From NCBI GenBank assembly GCA_031082125.1, contig JAVHLM010000028.1, forward strand, positions 1 through 64,000: 64,000 bases of DNA, written 5' to 3'. The notes under the pieces are model-generated. The model had not been told where the DNA came from. It ran no database searches and was given only the letters and a program-made list of their open reading frames with translations. This DNA is from Candidatus Eremiobacterota bacterium (lineage in GTDB: Bacteria; Vulcanimicrobiota; CADAWZ01; Ess09-12). This document shows positions 24,897 through 32,866 of the stretch, one piece after another (positions within the stretch are counted from its first letter, which is position 1; each line of letters starts with the position of its first letter). A program made the position numbers and the translations under genes.

Positions 24897-26235
24897 CCAA
24901 TCCGTACTTCTTCAGCTTCTCCCTCAGAGTCTTCCTGTCAATCCCCAGTATCTCCGCCGCCCTGGTCTTATTTCCTCCCGCATGGGCGAGGGTCTTGGCG
25001 ATATGCTCATGTTCAAGCTCAGCGAGGGTCTTTTCCACCATTTCTCCCTGAGGCACGGTATAGCGCATGTGGGCTGGGAGATCGGGCACCACAAGCTCAT
25101 CGCTTTCCGAGAGGACAAGGAGCTGCTGCATGATATTCTCAAGCTCGCGGACATTCCCTGGCCATGAGTATCCCCTGAGGACCCTGAGGAGGCCATGGGA
25201 GAGGAGAGGCTCCCCCTTTCTCCCTATTTCCCTGGCGAAGCGCCGGGCAAAATGACGGGAGAGTATGATGATGTCATCACCTCTCTCGCGCAGCGGCGGC
25301 ATTTTGATGCTCACGACATTGAGCCGGAAAAAGAGATCCTCCCTGAAAAGGCTTTTCTGGACGAGCGTCCCCAGCTCCTTGTTGGTGGCTGCCACTATGC
25401 GCACGTCAACCTTTCTTGGGCGGCTTGATCCCACCATGCATACCTCGCCATCCTGGAGCACCCTGAGAAGCCTGGCCTGCATGGCGGGGCTCGTATTGCC
25501 GATTTCATCGAGAAAGATCGTGCCCCCGTCGGCAGTCTGGAAGAATCCCGCCCTTGACTCAGTGGCTCCTGTGAAAGCGCCCTTCACATGGCCGAACAGC
25601 TCGCTCTCCATGAGGGTCTCGGGGATTGCGCCGCAGTTGACAGGCACAAAAGGCGACGAAGCCCTGGGGCTCTGGTAGTGAATCGCCCTTGCAACAAGCT
25701 CCTTGCCCGTGCCGCTTTCCCCGTGGACAAGCACTGTCGCGGAGGTGGCTGCAGCCTTCAGGATCACCGAAAAGACCTTCCTCATTGACTCCGACTCGCC
25801 GATAAGGCCCTGGAAGGCCGGGAGGCTCCCCTCCTTGCCTTTCCTGAGCATCATCTTCACATGATGTCTCTCGACAAGCCTTCCGACGGCCGAGAAGAGC
25901 TCTTCATCGGTGAAGGGCTTTGCCAGGTATTCCTCTGCCCCTGTCTTCACTGCATTGACGGCTCCCTCTATTGAAGGGTAGCCTGTGATCATCATTATCT
26001 CCATGTCCCGGTGGTTCTCCCTCACGTAGCGGATGAGATCAAGGCCGCTCACCCGGGGCATTTTGAGATCCGTGATCACAAGATCAAACTCTGTTGCCTT
26101 AAGAAGCTCTATGGCCTCATGTACCGATGAGGCTGAATAAACCCTGTGGCCAGCCGATGAAAGGTTTCTCTCTATCACTTCCCTGGTGTCGAGGGCATCA
26201 TCCACGACCATGATTCTTATGCCTTCTGTGCTCAT
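24874..26235 (-). CDS. NtrC-family sigma54-dependent response regulator
   Basis: 453 residues. The receiver (1-120) has VVDDA, the phospho-acceptor Asp in VITDLKMP, MITGYP and the Lys in AKPFTDEE. The AAA+ core has Walker A GESGTGKE, the sigma54-contact motif GAFTGA, Walker B GGTIFLDEIG, and WPGNVREL. A Fis-type helix-turn-helix (NKTRAAEILGIDRKTLREKL) closes it. It activates sigma54 promoters once phosphorylated by the kinase encoded directly upstream, whose stop overlaps this start by four bases (ATGA). I found no convincing sigma54 promoter in the window, so the target lies elsewhere. Confidence 0.95.
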   Translation of the reverse strand: MSTEGIRIMVVDDALDTREVIERNLSSAGHRVYSASSVHEAIELLKATEFDLVITDLKMPRVSGLDLIRYVRENHRDMEIMMITGYPSIEGAVNAVKTGAEEYLAKPFTDEELFSAVGRLVERHHVKMMLRKGKEGSLPAFQGLIGESESMRKVFSVILKAAATSATVLVHGESGTGKELVARAIHYQSPRASSPFVPVNCGAIPETLMESELFGHVKGAFTGATESRAGFFQTADGGTIFLDEIGNTSPAMQARLLRVLQDGEVCMVGSSRPRKVDVRIVAATNKELGTLVQKSLFREDLFFRLNVVSIKMPPLRERGDDIIILSRHFARRFAREIGRKGEPLLSHGLLRVLRGYSWPGNVRELENIMQQLLVLSESDELVVPDLPAHMRYTVPQGEMVEKTLAELEHEHIAKTLAHAGGNKTRAAEILGIDRKTLREKLKKYGLEKDVQAH

Positions 26236-27905
26236 TGTGCCGCTCCTCTCCCCTCTCCGAGGGGAAGCCTTACTTCAAATCTCGTTCCCTTTCCAGGGGT
26301 GCTCGTGACGTGTATGATGCCATCATGGGCAGTGATGATGCCATGGACCACTGAAAGGCCAAGACCTGTCCCCTCGTTCACATCCTTTGTCGTGAAAAAG
26401 GGGATGAATATCTTGGGGAGCACCGAGGCGTCTATTCCGGGACCCGTATCCTCTATGGCAAGCAAGGCCCACTCCCCCTCCCGGGCGGTTCTTACGGTGA
26501 GGCTCCCGCCTCCCGGCATGGCCTGGAGAGCGTTCACCGCAAGGTTCACAATGACCTGGTGAATCTGCCCTCTGTCAGCAGTGATGAGCGGCAGGTCCGG
26601 TGAAAGCTCTGTTACCAGCTCAATTCCCGCCCTCGCGCAGCGCGATGAGCAGAAGAAGAGCCCTTCATCGACAATGGTGTTCAGGCTTACCTGGCTCTTG
26701 GCAGGCGGCATCTGCCTCGCGAAAAAGAGGAGCTTGCGGACAATCTCGCGGGCATTGAGGGAGGCATTGACAATCCGCTCCATGTCGCTTTCAAGGGCCT
26801 GTGGAAGATTCCTGCTCTTCTGGGCAAGCTGGGCAAAGCCCAGGATGCTTCCAAGGGGCTCATTGAGCTCATGGGCGACGCCTGCTGCAAGCTGGCCTAT
26901 GGTGGCAAGCCTGTCGGCATGACGGAGCTGCACTTCAGCCCGGGACCGGTCATCCTCAATCCTCTTCCTGTCGATCACCAGGGTTATCTCGCGGGCAACG
27001 GCATCAAGGAGCTTGCGCTCCTCCCTGAGAAAAGGCCCCTCGTCGAGCTCCTGCGGTGCCTTTTCATAGAGGACCTCCACGAATCCCCGGCGCTCCCCCC
27101 CTGCATCTATGTATGAACGCAGGCGGAAAGGCGACTCACTGAAGGTCCTTGTCCTGAATTCTTCCCCATCAAGCGACACGCGTGCCGATGCAATCTCCGG
27201 ATTGAGCATCGCCGGGGGGAGGAGAGAAGCAATGCACCGGAGAAGGCGCGGGAGGGAAATATCATGGCGCGAGACTATTTTTGCGATGCCATAAAGGCAT
27301 GTAAGCTCCTTCACCCTTTCGCGGAGTGCCACCTGAACACGGCGGCTCATAAGACCCATGGCCACCATTGAGGCAAGATCGTCAAAAAAGCCCGCGGATC
27401 TGGTGGTGAATGCTTTTTTCACAGGGCTTTTCAGGACAAGCACTCCCTGGATATCGCCGAAGGGAGCAAGAGGCAGCAGTGCCGACCACGCTGAGCCGCT
27501 TCCATGGCGGATAATCGTGAGGGCTCCCTTCCTCTCAGCGGCCATTCTCACCGGGATGGCTCCATAACCGAGAAATGCGGCAATAAGCTCCAGCTCATCT
27601 CCGGCTTGATAAAATGCCGGGGAAAGAGCTCCTTCCCTGTATGCAACGGTCCCGAACTCAAAGTTGAAGGTCTCCCCCCGCCATCCCACCCCTGCGTAAA
27701 GCCTCTCCTTCTCCCTCAGCCAGAATCCCGCCATAGTCCATTCCCTGATGGAAAGGAGATGCACTGAAAGCTCCCTGAGGAATTCGCTCCGGGAGAGGCC
27801 GCGGTGGGCGCTTGAGAGAATCTTCCTGGTAAGGCCCCTTAAATCAGAGGGGAGCCTCTTTTTCTGCAGGTCTGATGCAGTGTGCTTTATCATCCGGGAA
27901 GCCAT
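26232..27905 (-). CDS. GAF-type cytoplasmic sensor histidine kinase
   Basis: 557 residues from ATG 27905, which has GGAGGA six bases upstream (27911-27916). The frame stays open to 28019, but the extra part is encoded by the inverted-repeat element at 27974-28062 and is rejected. The N-terminal 330 residues contain two GAF-like domains without membrane segments. Then follow a HisKA helix with the phospho-acceptor His (AAGVAHELNEPLG), an N box NLAVNALQAM, G1 DTGPGID, F box FIPFFTTK and G2 GTGLGLSVVHGI. It is the cognate partner of the overlapping NtrC-type regulator. The cue is unknown. Confidence 0.92.
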   Translation of the reverse strand: MASRMIKHTASDLQKKRLPSDLRGLTRKILSSAHRGLSRSEFLRELSVHLLSIREWTMAGFWLREKERLYAGVGWRGETFNFEFGTVAYREGALSPAFYQAGDELELIAAFLGYGAIPVRMAAERKGALTIIRHGSGSAWSALLPLAPFGDIQGVLVLKSPVKKAFTTRSAGFFDDLASMVAMGLMSRRVQVALRERVKELTCLYGIAKIVSRHDISLPRLLRCIASLLPPAMLNPEIASARVSLDGEEFRTRTFSESPFRLRSYIDAGGERRGFVEVLYEKAPQELDEGPFLREERKLLDAVAREITLVIDRKRIEDDRSRAEVQLRHADRLATIGQLAAGVAHELNEPLGSILGFAQLAQKSRNLPQALESDMERIVNASLNAREIVRKLLFFARQMPPAKSQVSLNTIVDEGLFFCSSRCARAGIELVTELSPDLPLITADRGQIHQVIVNLAVNALQAMPGGGSLTVRTAREGEWALLAIEDTGPGIDASVLPKIFIPFFTTKDVNEGTGLGLSVVHGIITAHDGIIHVTSTPGKGTRFEVRLPLGEGRGAAQ

Positions 27906-27973
27906 GGATTTCCTCCGCCTTGTACTTTCTTTCTTACAAGCACTTTTCCCATCACGCCAGGGAATCCTTCTTA

Positions 27974-28062
27974 AACAGAGACAGACTCCGATATTTGCAA
28001 ATTGAATAGTGTTCAACAACGGGATCGCTTTTGAAATAGTAACAAAAGAGTCTGTCCCTATT
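27974..28062. repeat. MITE/REP-like element with GAGTCTGTCC inverted ends
   Basis: The 15-base ends 27974-27988 (AACAGAGACAGACTC) and 28048-28062 (GAGTCTGTCCCTATT) are inverted copies with 13 of 15 matches, enclosing about 60 AT-rich bases. Single related ends occur at 29221 (GAGTCTGTCCC after CA) and 53208 (GGAGTCTGTCCCC). Small elements with GGGACAGACTC-type ends are common in bacterial genomes and are often linked to REP-type transposases; none is encoded here. Confidence 0.5.
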
Positions 28063-28064
28063 AT

Positions 28065-28119
28065 TTAACAAATCGTTAACGACAATTCCATGGGAAGAGG
28101 GGGCCTTCCGTGCTATAAT
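28065..28119 (+). promoter_or_regulatory. TTAAC direct repeat and extended -10 promoter for the nuclease/PLD operon
   Basis: TTAAC at 28065 and 28076 are eleven bases apart, like Pho-box-type sites. TGCTATAAT (28111-28119) is a perfect extended -10. The start of translation follows at 28170. Confidence 0.5.
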
Positions 28120-28169
28120 GATCTTGGAAAAAATATATTGTACCATCCTGAGTACGACAAGGAGCTGCT

Positions 28170-29216
28170 ATGAGCATATCACCAGTCCACCAGAACAGGC
28201 ATTCTCATGAGGTCCACAGGGGCCATCATAAAAAGCACCACAAGGAGCAGCAGCACGTCAACGCCGACAGCGTCAGCCTGGGAGGGCAGCAGGAAAGCTC
28301 TCCGGGAAAAGAGCTCCAGGATATGAAGAGGGAGCTTGGCAGGGCTTCACAGGCAGAGAAGGCGCCTCCCCTGGGAACCACGTCGGTGGACATTGCCGGG
28401 AAAGAGAAGGTAACCATCGGGACCTTCAACGTCAACTGGCTGGGAGGCGAGGCCGCTGTCGATATGAAGCCGAGAAGTGACAGGGACTACCAGGATATTG
28501 CCTCTATCATCAAGGACTCGGGCGCCGATATCATGGGCCTTGAAGAGGTGGGCTCCGAAGAGGCCCTCGACAGGATTATCAGCAATCTCCCGGGATTCGA
28601 CTACGTGATAGGCACCACCGGTGTAAGGGGCGGCGGAAAATCCCAGCGCCTCGCGGTGATATACAACGCCGAGAAAGTCCAGTGCGACAAGTCCTCGATG
28701 GAGGAGATAAGGGAGGTCATGGTTCCGGAGCTCGCCGGCGAAGGGCGCCTCAGGGCTCCCCTCGCCGTGAAGATGAAAGCCGGCGAGTTCGATTTCACCC
28801 TCGTGGTCTGCCACATGAAGGCCCGCTTTGATGACAAGGCAAAGAAGATCCGCAGTGCCCAGGCGGGAAAGCTGAACGAGTGGATCACCGAAAAGGTCCA
28901 GAGCGGCAAGGAAAAGGATGTCATAGTCGTCGGCGATTTCAACGATTTTCTGGACAGCCCTCCCCTCAAAAAGATGGACAGCCAGATCTACTTCGTGACG
29001 CAGGAAGCCGCCCGGAAAGGCGAAGCTTCAAATATCAAGTGGAACTCCCTCATTGACCAGATAGGCGTTACAAGCAGGGCTGGCGGCGCGAAGGAAAACT
29101 TCATCGAGAGGTCGGTCTTTCTCCCCGACATCGGGCCCTACCCCAGCTTCGTCGAGAGAATCTCGGACCACAGGCCCGTGGTGGCCTCATTCAGGTCCGA
29201 CAGCGACGCCCAATAG
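28170..29216 (+). CDS. Endonuclease/exonuclease/phosphatase-fold hydrolase without signal peptide
   Basis: 348 residues; AAGGAG precedes ATG 28170. The first 75 residues are His/Lys-rich and disordered, with the short motif ADSVSLGG near residue 32. The remaining 270 residues carry all expected catalytic signatures of the DNase-I-like fold: TFNVNWLG (Asn), GLEEVGS (Glu), VVCHMKA (His), VVGDFNDF (Asp, Asn), SLIDQI (Asp) and SDHRPVVASF (Asp-His). Members cut DNA, RNA, phosphoinositides or sphingomyelin. With no Sec signal, either it is cytoplasmic or it leaves by a dedicated system. It is 36 bases before the PLD-like gene, probably one operon. Confidence 0.85.
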   Translation: MSISPVHQNRHSHEVHRGHHKKHHKEQQHVNADSVSLGGQQESSPGKELQDMKRELGRASQAEKAPPLGTTSVDIAGKEKVTIGTFNVNWLGGEAAVDMKPRSDRDYQDIASIIKDSGADIMGLEEVGSEEALDRIISNLPGFDYVIGTTGVRGGGKSQRLAVIYNAEKVQCDKSSMEEIREVMVPELAGEGRLRAPLAVKMKAGEFDFTLVVCHMKARFDDKAKKIRSAQAGKLNEWITEKVQSGKEKDVIVVGDFNDFLDSPPLKKMDSQIYFVTQEAARKGEASNIKWNSLIDQIGVTSRAGGAKENFIERSVFLPDIGPYPSFVERISDHRPVVASFRSDSDAQ

Positions 29217-29252
29217 GGGCAGAGTCTGTCCCAGATTAAGGAGTGGAATACC

Positions 29253-30941
29253 ATGGACCTTTCTCCAATATCACCCCGGAAGCTTACGGCCGCCACTGCG
29301 GCTTCAAAGCCCGCGCCCCCGCCTGAAGCGCCTGCCGGACCTCCCGGCGACAGCTTCCAGCCCGGCCGGCAGGAAGTGAAAAAGCCCATTGAGAAGGCGC
29401 CTCGCCCGGCAGGGACAGAGGGCCCCGCAGCAGCCACGCCCCAGGCAGGAAGCCCCGGGAGCAGCGCCGAGCTCGCCGAGAAGCTGGAGGGCTATGTCGC
29501 GAAAATCCTGAGCGATCCCCAGGCCGAGGCCGAGATGATACAGATGCTGGCAGGTCTTAACGCCTCGGGGCAGCTGAGGCCTGTCCTTCAGAAAGTGGCG
29601 GAAATGGCCGCACAGTCAGGCAACCTGCCCCCCATGCCTGACCAGAAGAGAAAAGAGATGGCGGACCAGCTTGCAGGCATGATAGATGCCGAGCTCCGCT
29701 CCCATGGCATGACGCCCGGAACAAGCGGCCAGGTATACCAGAACTGGGAGACCTTGAGCAAGGAGCACCTCGCGCAGGTCCAGAACTCCCAGGTCCCCCC
29801 CCGGGGCCCCGGCTCGCCGAGCTGCTTCACCGAGCCCGCCTTCGTGAGAGAGCTTGAAGTGCTCCAGGGGGCACCCTTCCGCCAGGGAAACAGGATCACC
29901 CCCCTCATAGACGGGCCCGCATCGTTTGCCGAGAGAGACCGGCTCATTGACGGCGCCACCAGATCCATTCACCTCATGTCATGGGCTTTTTATGACGACG
30001 AGACTGGATGGGAGGCAGCGCACAAGCTCGCCGCCAAGCACAAGGAAGGCGTGGATGTGCAGATCGTGGTTGACGGCCAGGTGGCAGAACGGTCGCCCCA
30101 CAGGGAGACACTGAAATTCCTTGAGGAGCAGGGAGTCAAAATCACGCGCTGGCGCGATGGCGAGCACCCTTACAATGGACAGCACCGCAAGGTGATGATC
30201 GTCGATGGGAAAGCCGCGGTGGCCGGCGGCCTCAACGTGGGGAACTTCTACAGCCACAAAGGGCCTGCCGAGGGTCCCAAGTGGCGCGATACCGACGTGC
30301 TTATCGAAGGCCCCGCTGTTGCAGACTGCGAGCGCCTCTTCGCCTCGGTCTCAGGCAGGGAGGAAAACCCCCAGGTTCCTCAGCCGGAAGGGGGAGCCCG
30401 CGCAGCCGTGGTGAACCACGTGCCCGGTGCGGATGCTCATATCATGCTCGCCACTCTGAAAGCGATAGAGGGAGCCTCGGAATCCATTGACATCGAAAAT
30501 GCTTACTATATCGAGACGCCGGGGATCAAGAAGGCTCTTACGGACGCCCTCGCGAGAGGGGTGCATGTCCGTATCCTCACCAACTCGGCTCAGAGCGTCG
30601 ATGAACAGATAGTGACCGCTCCCATTCTCAGGAGCCTTCCCGCCCTGGTATCTGCCGGCGCCGAGGTTTACCTGAAGAAGGGCGATACGCTCCACAGCAA
30701 ATTCCTTGTTGTTGACGGGATTTACTGCTCCGTGGGAAGCTATAACCTCCATCCCCGCTCGGAGCGCTACGAAGGCGAGATGACGGTGAACACCCTCGAT
30801 GCCCAGGCGGCAGGTGCCCTTACCAGGGCTTTCGAGAAGGACATTGAAAAAGCAGAAAAGGTCCTCTCGGCGGACCAGGTACAAGTGCCGGAAAATGCCC
30901 TTACCATGCTGGTAAGCCGCTATTTCTTCGACCAGTTGTAG
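29253..30941 (+). CDS. Phospholipase-D-like protein with two HKD motifs
   Basis: 562 residues from ATG 29253 (AAGGAG upstream). Residues 1-70 are Pro/Ala-rich and carry GDSFQPG at about 32-38. Residues about 70-200 are a helical domain of unknown type. Two PLD halves follow: the first with HRKVMIVDGKAAVAGGLNVG and the second with LHSKFLVVDGIYCSVGSYNL, both giving HxKxxxxD plus the Gly/Asn triplet. The family includes cardiolipin synthases, phospholipases and nucleases that work through a phospho-His intermediate. It lacks the N-terminal membrane helices of cardiolipin synthase and has no signal peptide. With the upstream nuclease-fold gene it forms a two-gene operon of leaderless hydrolases. 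Confidence 0.85.
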   Translation: MDLSPISPRKLTAATAASKPAPPPEAPAGPPGDSFQPGRQEVKKPIEKAPRPAGTEGPAAATPQAGSPGSSAELAEKLEGYVAKILSDPQAEAEMIQMLAGLNASGQLRPVLQKVAEMAAQSGNLPPMPDQKRKEMADQLAGMIDAELRSHGMTPGTSGQVYQNWETLSKEHLAQVQNSQVPPRGPGSPSCFTEPAFVRELEVLQGAPFRQGNRITPLIDGPASFAERDRLIDGATRSIHLMSWAFYDDETGWEAAHKLAAKHKEGVDVQIVVDGQVAERSPHRETLKFLEEQGVKITRWRDGEHPYNGQHRKVMIVDGKAAVAGGLNVGNFYSHKGPAEGPKWRDTDVLIEGPAVADCERLFASVSGREENPQVPQPEGGARAAVVNHVPGADAHIMLATLKAIEGASESIDIENAYYIETPGIKKALTDALARGVHVRILTNSAQSVDEQIVTAPILRSLPALVSAGAEVYLKKGDTLHSKFLVVDGIYCSVGSYNLHPRSERYEGEMTVNTLDAQAAGALTRAFEKDIEKAEKVLSADQVQVPENALTMLVSRYFFDQL

Positions 30942-30961
30942 CAGGGGACCCATTCGGTGCC

Positions 30962-31099
30962 ATGAAGAACAAGATGAAGGCTCTCCTTTTTGATAGAGAC
31001 GGCACGCTTGTAAGGGCCGGCAGCTCAATGCATGGCGCCGATCTTGTCCTGAAGCACCTTGGAGCCTTACGGGAAATACCTGCTCTTTTTAACCGGTAA
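30962..31099 (+). pseudogene. Truncated HAD-superfamily hydrolase (N-terminal remnant)
   Basis: A 45-codon frame reads MKALLFDRDGTLVRAG with the catalytic DxDGT motif of HAD phosphatases, continuing LREIPALF. The frame then stops, whereas a one-base shift would read on as LTGNATPGEK, matching motif II (hhhTGN). No further HAD sequence follows, so most of the gene is gone. Its TAA overlaps the ATG of the next gene (TAATG), so translation of the remnant might still couple to the reductase. Truncation is seen; the coupling role is inference. Confidence 0.5.
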
Positions 31100-32199
31100 T
31101 GCCACACCCGGAGAAAAATCCCCTCTTCGACGTGGCGATTATCGGAGCCGGTCCTGCCGGCGCCACCCTGGCGCGCCTCATCGGGAAAAGCCACAGGACT
31201 CTCCTCGTTGACAGCCGCAGCCTCAGGAGCTCTCCCCTGGCCGCCTCCCGTGAAAAATGCTGCGGGGGCCTCCTTTCCCCCGATGCCCAGAACATGCTCG
31301 CAAGGATGGGCCTCGGCGTGCCGCTGAGTGTCCTTGTGGGCCCCCAGCTTTTTACCGTGCGGACCATTGACCTGGAGCGCTCCAGGGAGCGCTTTTACCA
31401 GAGGCACTACATCAACGTTGACAGGGAAGCCTTTGACCGTTACCTGCTGTCATTGATCCCTGAAGAGGTAGATATCCGCTGCCCTGCCCTTCTCAAGTCC
31501 CTGAAGGAGGAAGGGGATGGAGTCTCCCTCACGTTCCGCGACAGCACTGGAACATTTCGAGAAAAGGCCCGGGTTGTCGTGGGCGCCGACGGGGCCTGGT
31601 CCAGGGTGCGGCGCCATATCACCGGGGGAAAGGATGGAATCCCCCTCTATATCGCCATCCAGGAGTGGAATCCCGTTCCCGAGACACCTCCCTATTTTTC
31701 CGTGGTCTTTAACCGCCACGTCACCGATTTTTACGGCTGGACCATCCCCAAGGAGGACAGGATTCTCATCGGCGCCGCGCTCAGGCCGGGCAGCGATGCC
31801 TGGCGGCGCTTCCGGATGCTTAAGGAGATGCTCTGCGGCCTCAGGCTTGGGAACCTGGCGAGGGAAAAAACCAGGGGCGCCTTTATTGCACGCCCCCTCA
31901 AGGCTTCCCACCTTCTGACCGGGAGGGCTCCCCTGTTCCTCATCGGCGAGGCGGCGGGATTCATAAGCCCCACTTCCGCCGAAGGCCTGAGCTTCGCCTT
32001 CCGGAGTGCCCTTGCCATGGGCGAGGCACTTCAGCGCATCGACAATGGGCTCATGTCCCGGTACAAATCAGAGTGCCGCTCTCTTATCACCACGATACGC
32101 CTCAAATTTCTCAAGCTCCCTTTCATGTACAACCCATATCTGCGCTCTCTCGTTATGGCTTCAGGGCTGAAGTCCATGAAGCTCTGCAGGGATCTGTGA
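31099..32199 (+). CDS. FAD-dependent geranylgeranyl-reductase-like oxidoreductase
   Basis: 366 residues. The dinucleotide-binding motif VAIIGAGPAGATLARLIG opens the protein, REKCCGGLLSPDAQNML is the signature segment of the geranylgeranyl-reductase-like flavoprotein group, and LFLIGEAAGFISPTSAEGL is the second FAD contact. Members reduce isoprenoid chains or act as halogenase- or hydroxylase-like monooxygenases on bound substrates. There is no clear ribosome site; its ATG overlaps the stop of the HAD remnant. It is the first of three genes leading to the synthase operon and may modify the lipid product, but this link rests only on position. Confidence 0.8.
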   Translation: MPHPEKNPLFDVAIIGAGPAGATLARLIGKSHRTLLVDSRSLRSSPLAASREKCCGGLLSPDAQNMLARMGLGVPLSVLVGPQLFTVRTIDLERSRERFYQRHYINVDREAFDRYLLSLIPEEVDIRCPALLKSLKEEGDGVSLTFRDSTGTFREKARVVVGADGAWSRVRRHITGGKDGIPLYIAIQEWNPVPETPPYFSVVFNRHVTDFYGWTIPKEDRILIGAALRPGSDAWRRFRMLKEMLCGLRLGNLAREKTRGAFIARPLKASHLLTGRAPLFLIGEAAGFISPTSAEGLSFAFRSALAMGEALQRIDNGLMSRYKSECRSLITTIRLKFLKLPFMYNPYLRSLVMASGLKSMKLCRDL

Positions 32200-32289
32200 A
32201 TTGCTGCGCCGGCCGGGGAGAAGGAACTTGCCCCGGGGGAAAGAAAGTTAAAGAGTGCCGTTCCTTGAGGAACAGAACGGGGAGATATT

Positions 32290-32853
32290 ATGAAAAAGAA
32301 CACGATGCTTGCGGTCATAGCCCTCATGTCGCTGGTGCTCACCGGTACCGCCGGGTGCCCTAAAAAGGCCGAGGTGAAGCCCGATCCTAAAAAGCAGCTA
32401 ATCGGGAGCTGGAGCTACGTGAGAATCACCGGCTCACCCTCCGGCGAGGACCACAGGTTTCCCGTAAAAATCGCCGCCCGGGGCAAAGTGCAGTTCCAGC
32501 AGAACGGCACCGTCACCATGGAAGTGCAGTCAAAATTCTACAAGGATGCTCCCGGGCTTGCAGAAAAAAGCCCCGGTGAGTTCTCCTCGCCTCCCCTTGG
32601 AGTGGGAACGAGCACCGGTCTCGGCACCTTCAGCTTTGCCGATGACAGGACTCTGAAGACCGACCTTGAGTGGAACGATACGATTTACCGCTGCGACGGC
32701 AAGGGGGTGCCGGGGAAAAACCCTGAGAGAACGGGAAAGAAAAAGGAATCAGATACCTTCTCGATCCTTTCCCTCACCGCTGACGAGCTTACGGTAAAGT
32801 GCACCACCACGGGGAAACCCAGCGGGGAAATCCGCATGAAAAAGCTCAAATAA
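32290..32853 (+). CDS. Putative lipoprotein with a lipocalin-like region
   Basis: 187 residues; GGGGAG precedes ATG 32290. A signal sequence (MLAVIALMSLVLTGTAGC) ends in TAGC, an approximate lipobox, so the mature protein would begin with a lipidated Cys. The body (LIGSWSYVRI onward, then beta strands with alternating polar and hydrophobic residues) looks like the LIGsW-type lipocalin domain found in many small bacterial proteins. No catalytic motif is visible. An imperfect GTTCC-TTGA-GGAAC inverted repeat lies before it at about 32260. It may bind a hydrophobic product, which is inference. Confidence 0.55.
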   Translation: MKKNTMLAVIALMSLVLTGTAGCPKKAEVKPDPKKQLIGSWSYVRITGSPSGEDHRFPVKIAARGKVQFQQNGTVTMEVQSKFYKDAPGLAEKSPGEFSSPPLGVGTSTGLGTFSFADDRTLKTDLEWNDTIYRCDGKGVPGKNPERTGKKKESDTFSILSLTADELTVKCTTTGKPSGEIRMKKLK

Positions 32854-32866
32854 AAGGCTCACTAGA

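Noticed and set aside
27906-28019. N-terminal extension of the GAF kinase to 28019
   Set aside because: The added codons come from the inverted-repeat element, and a strong GGAGGA site fixes ATG 27905.
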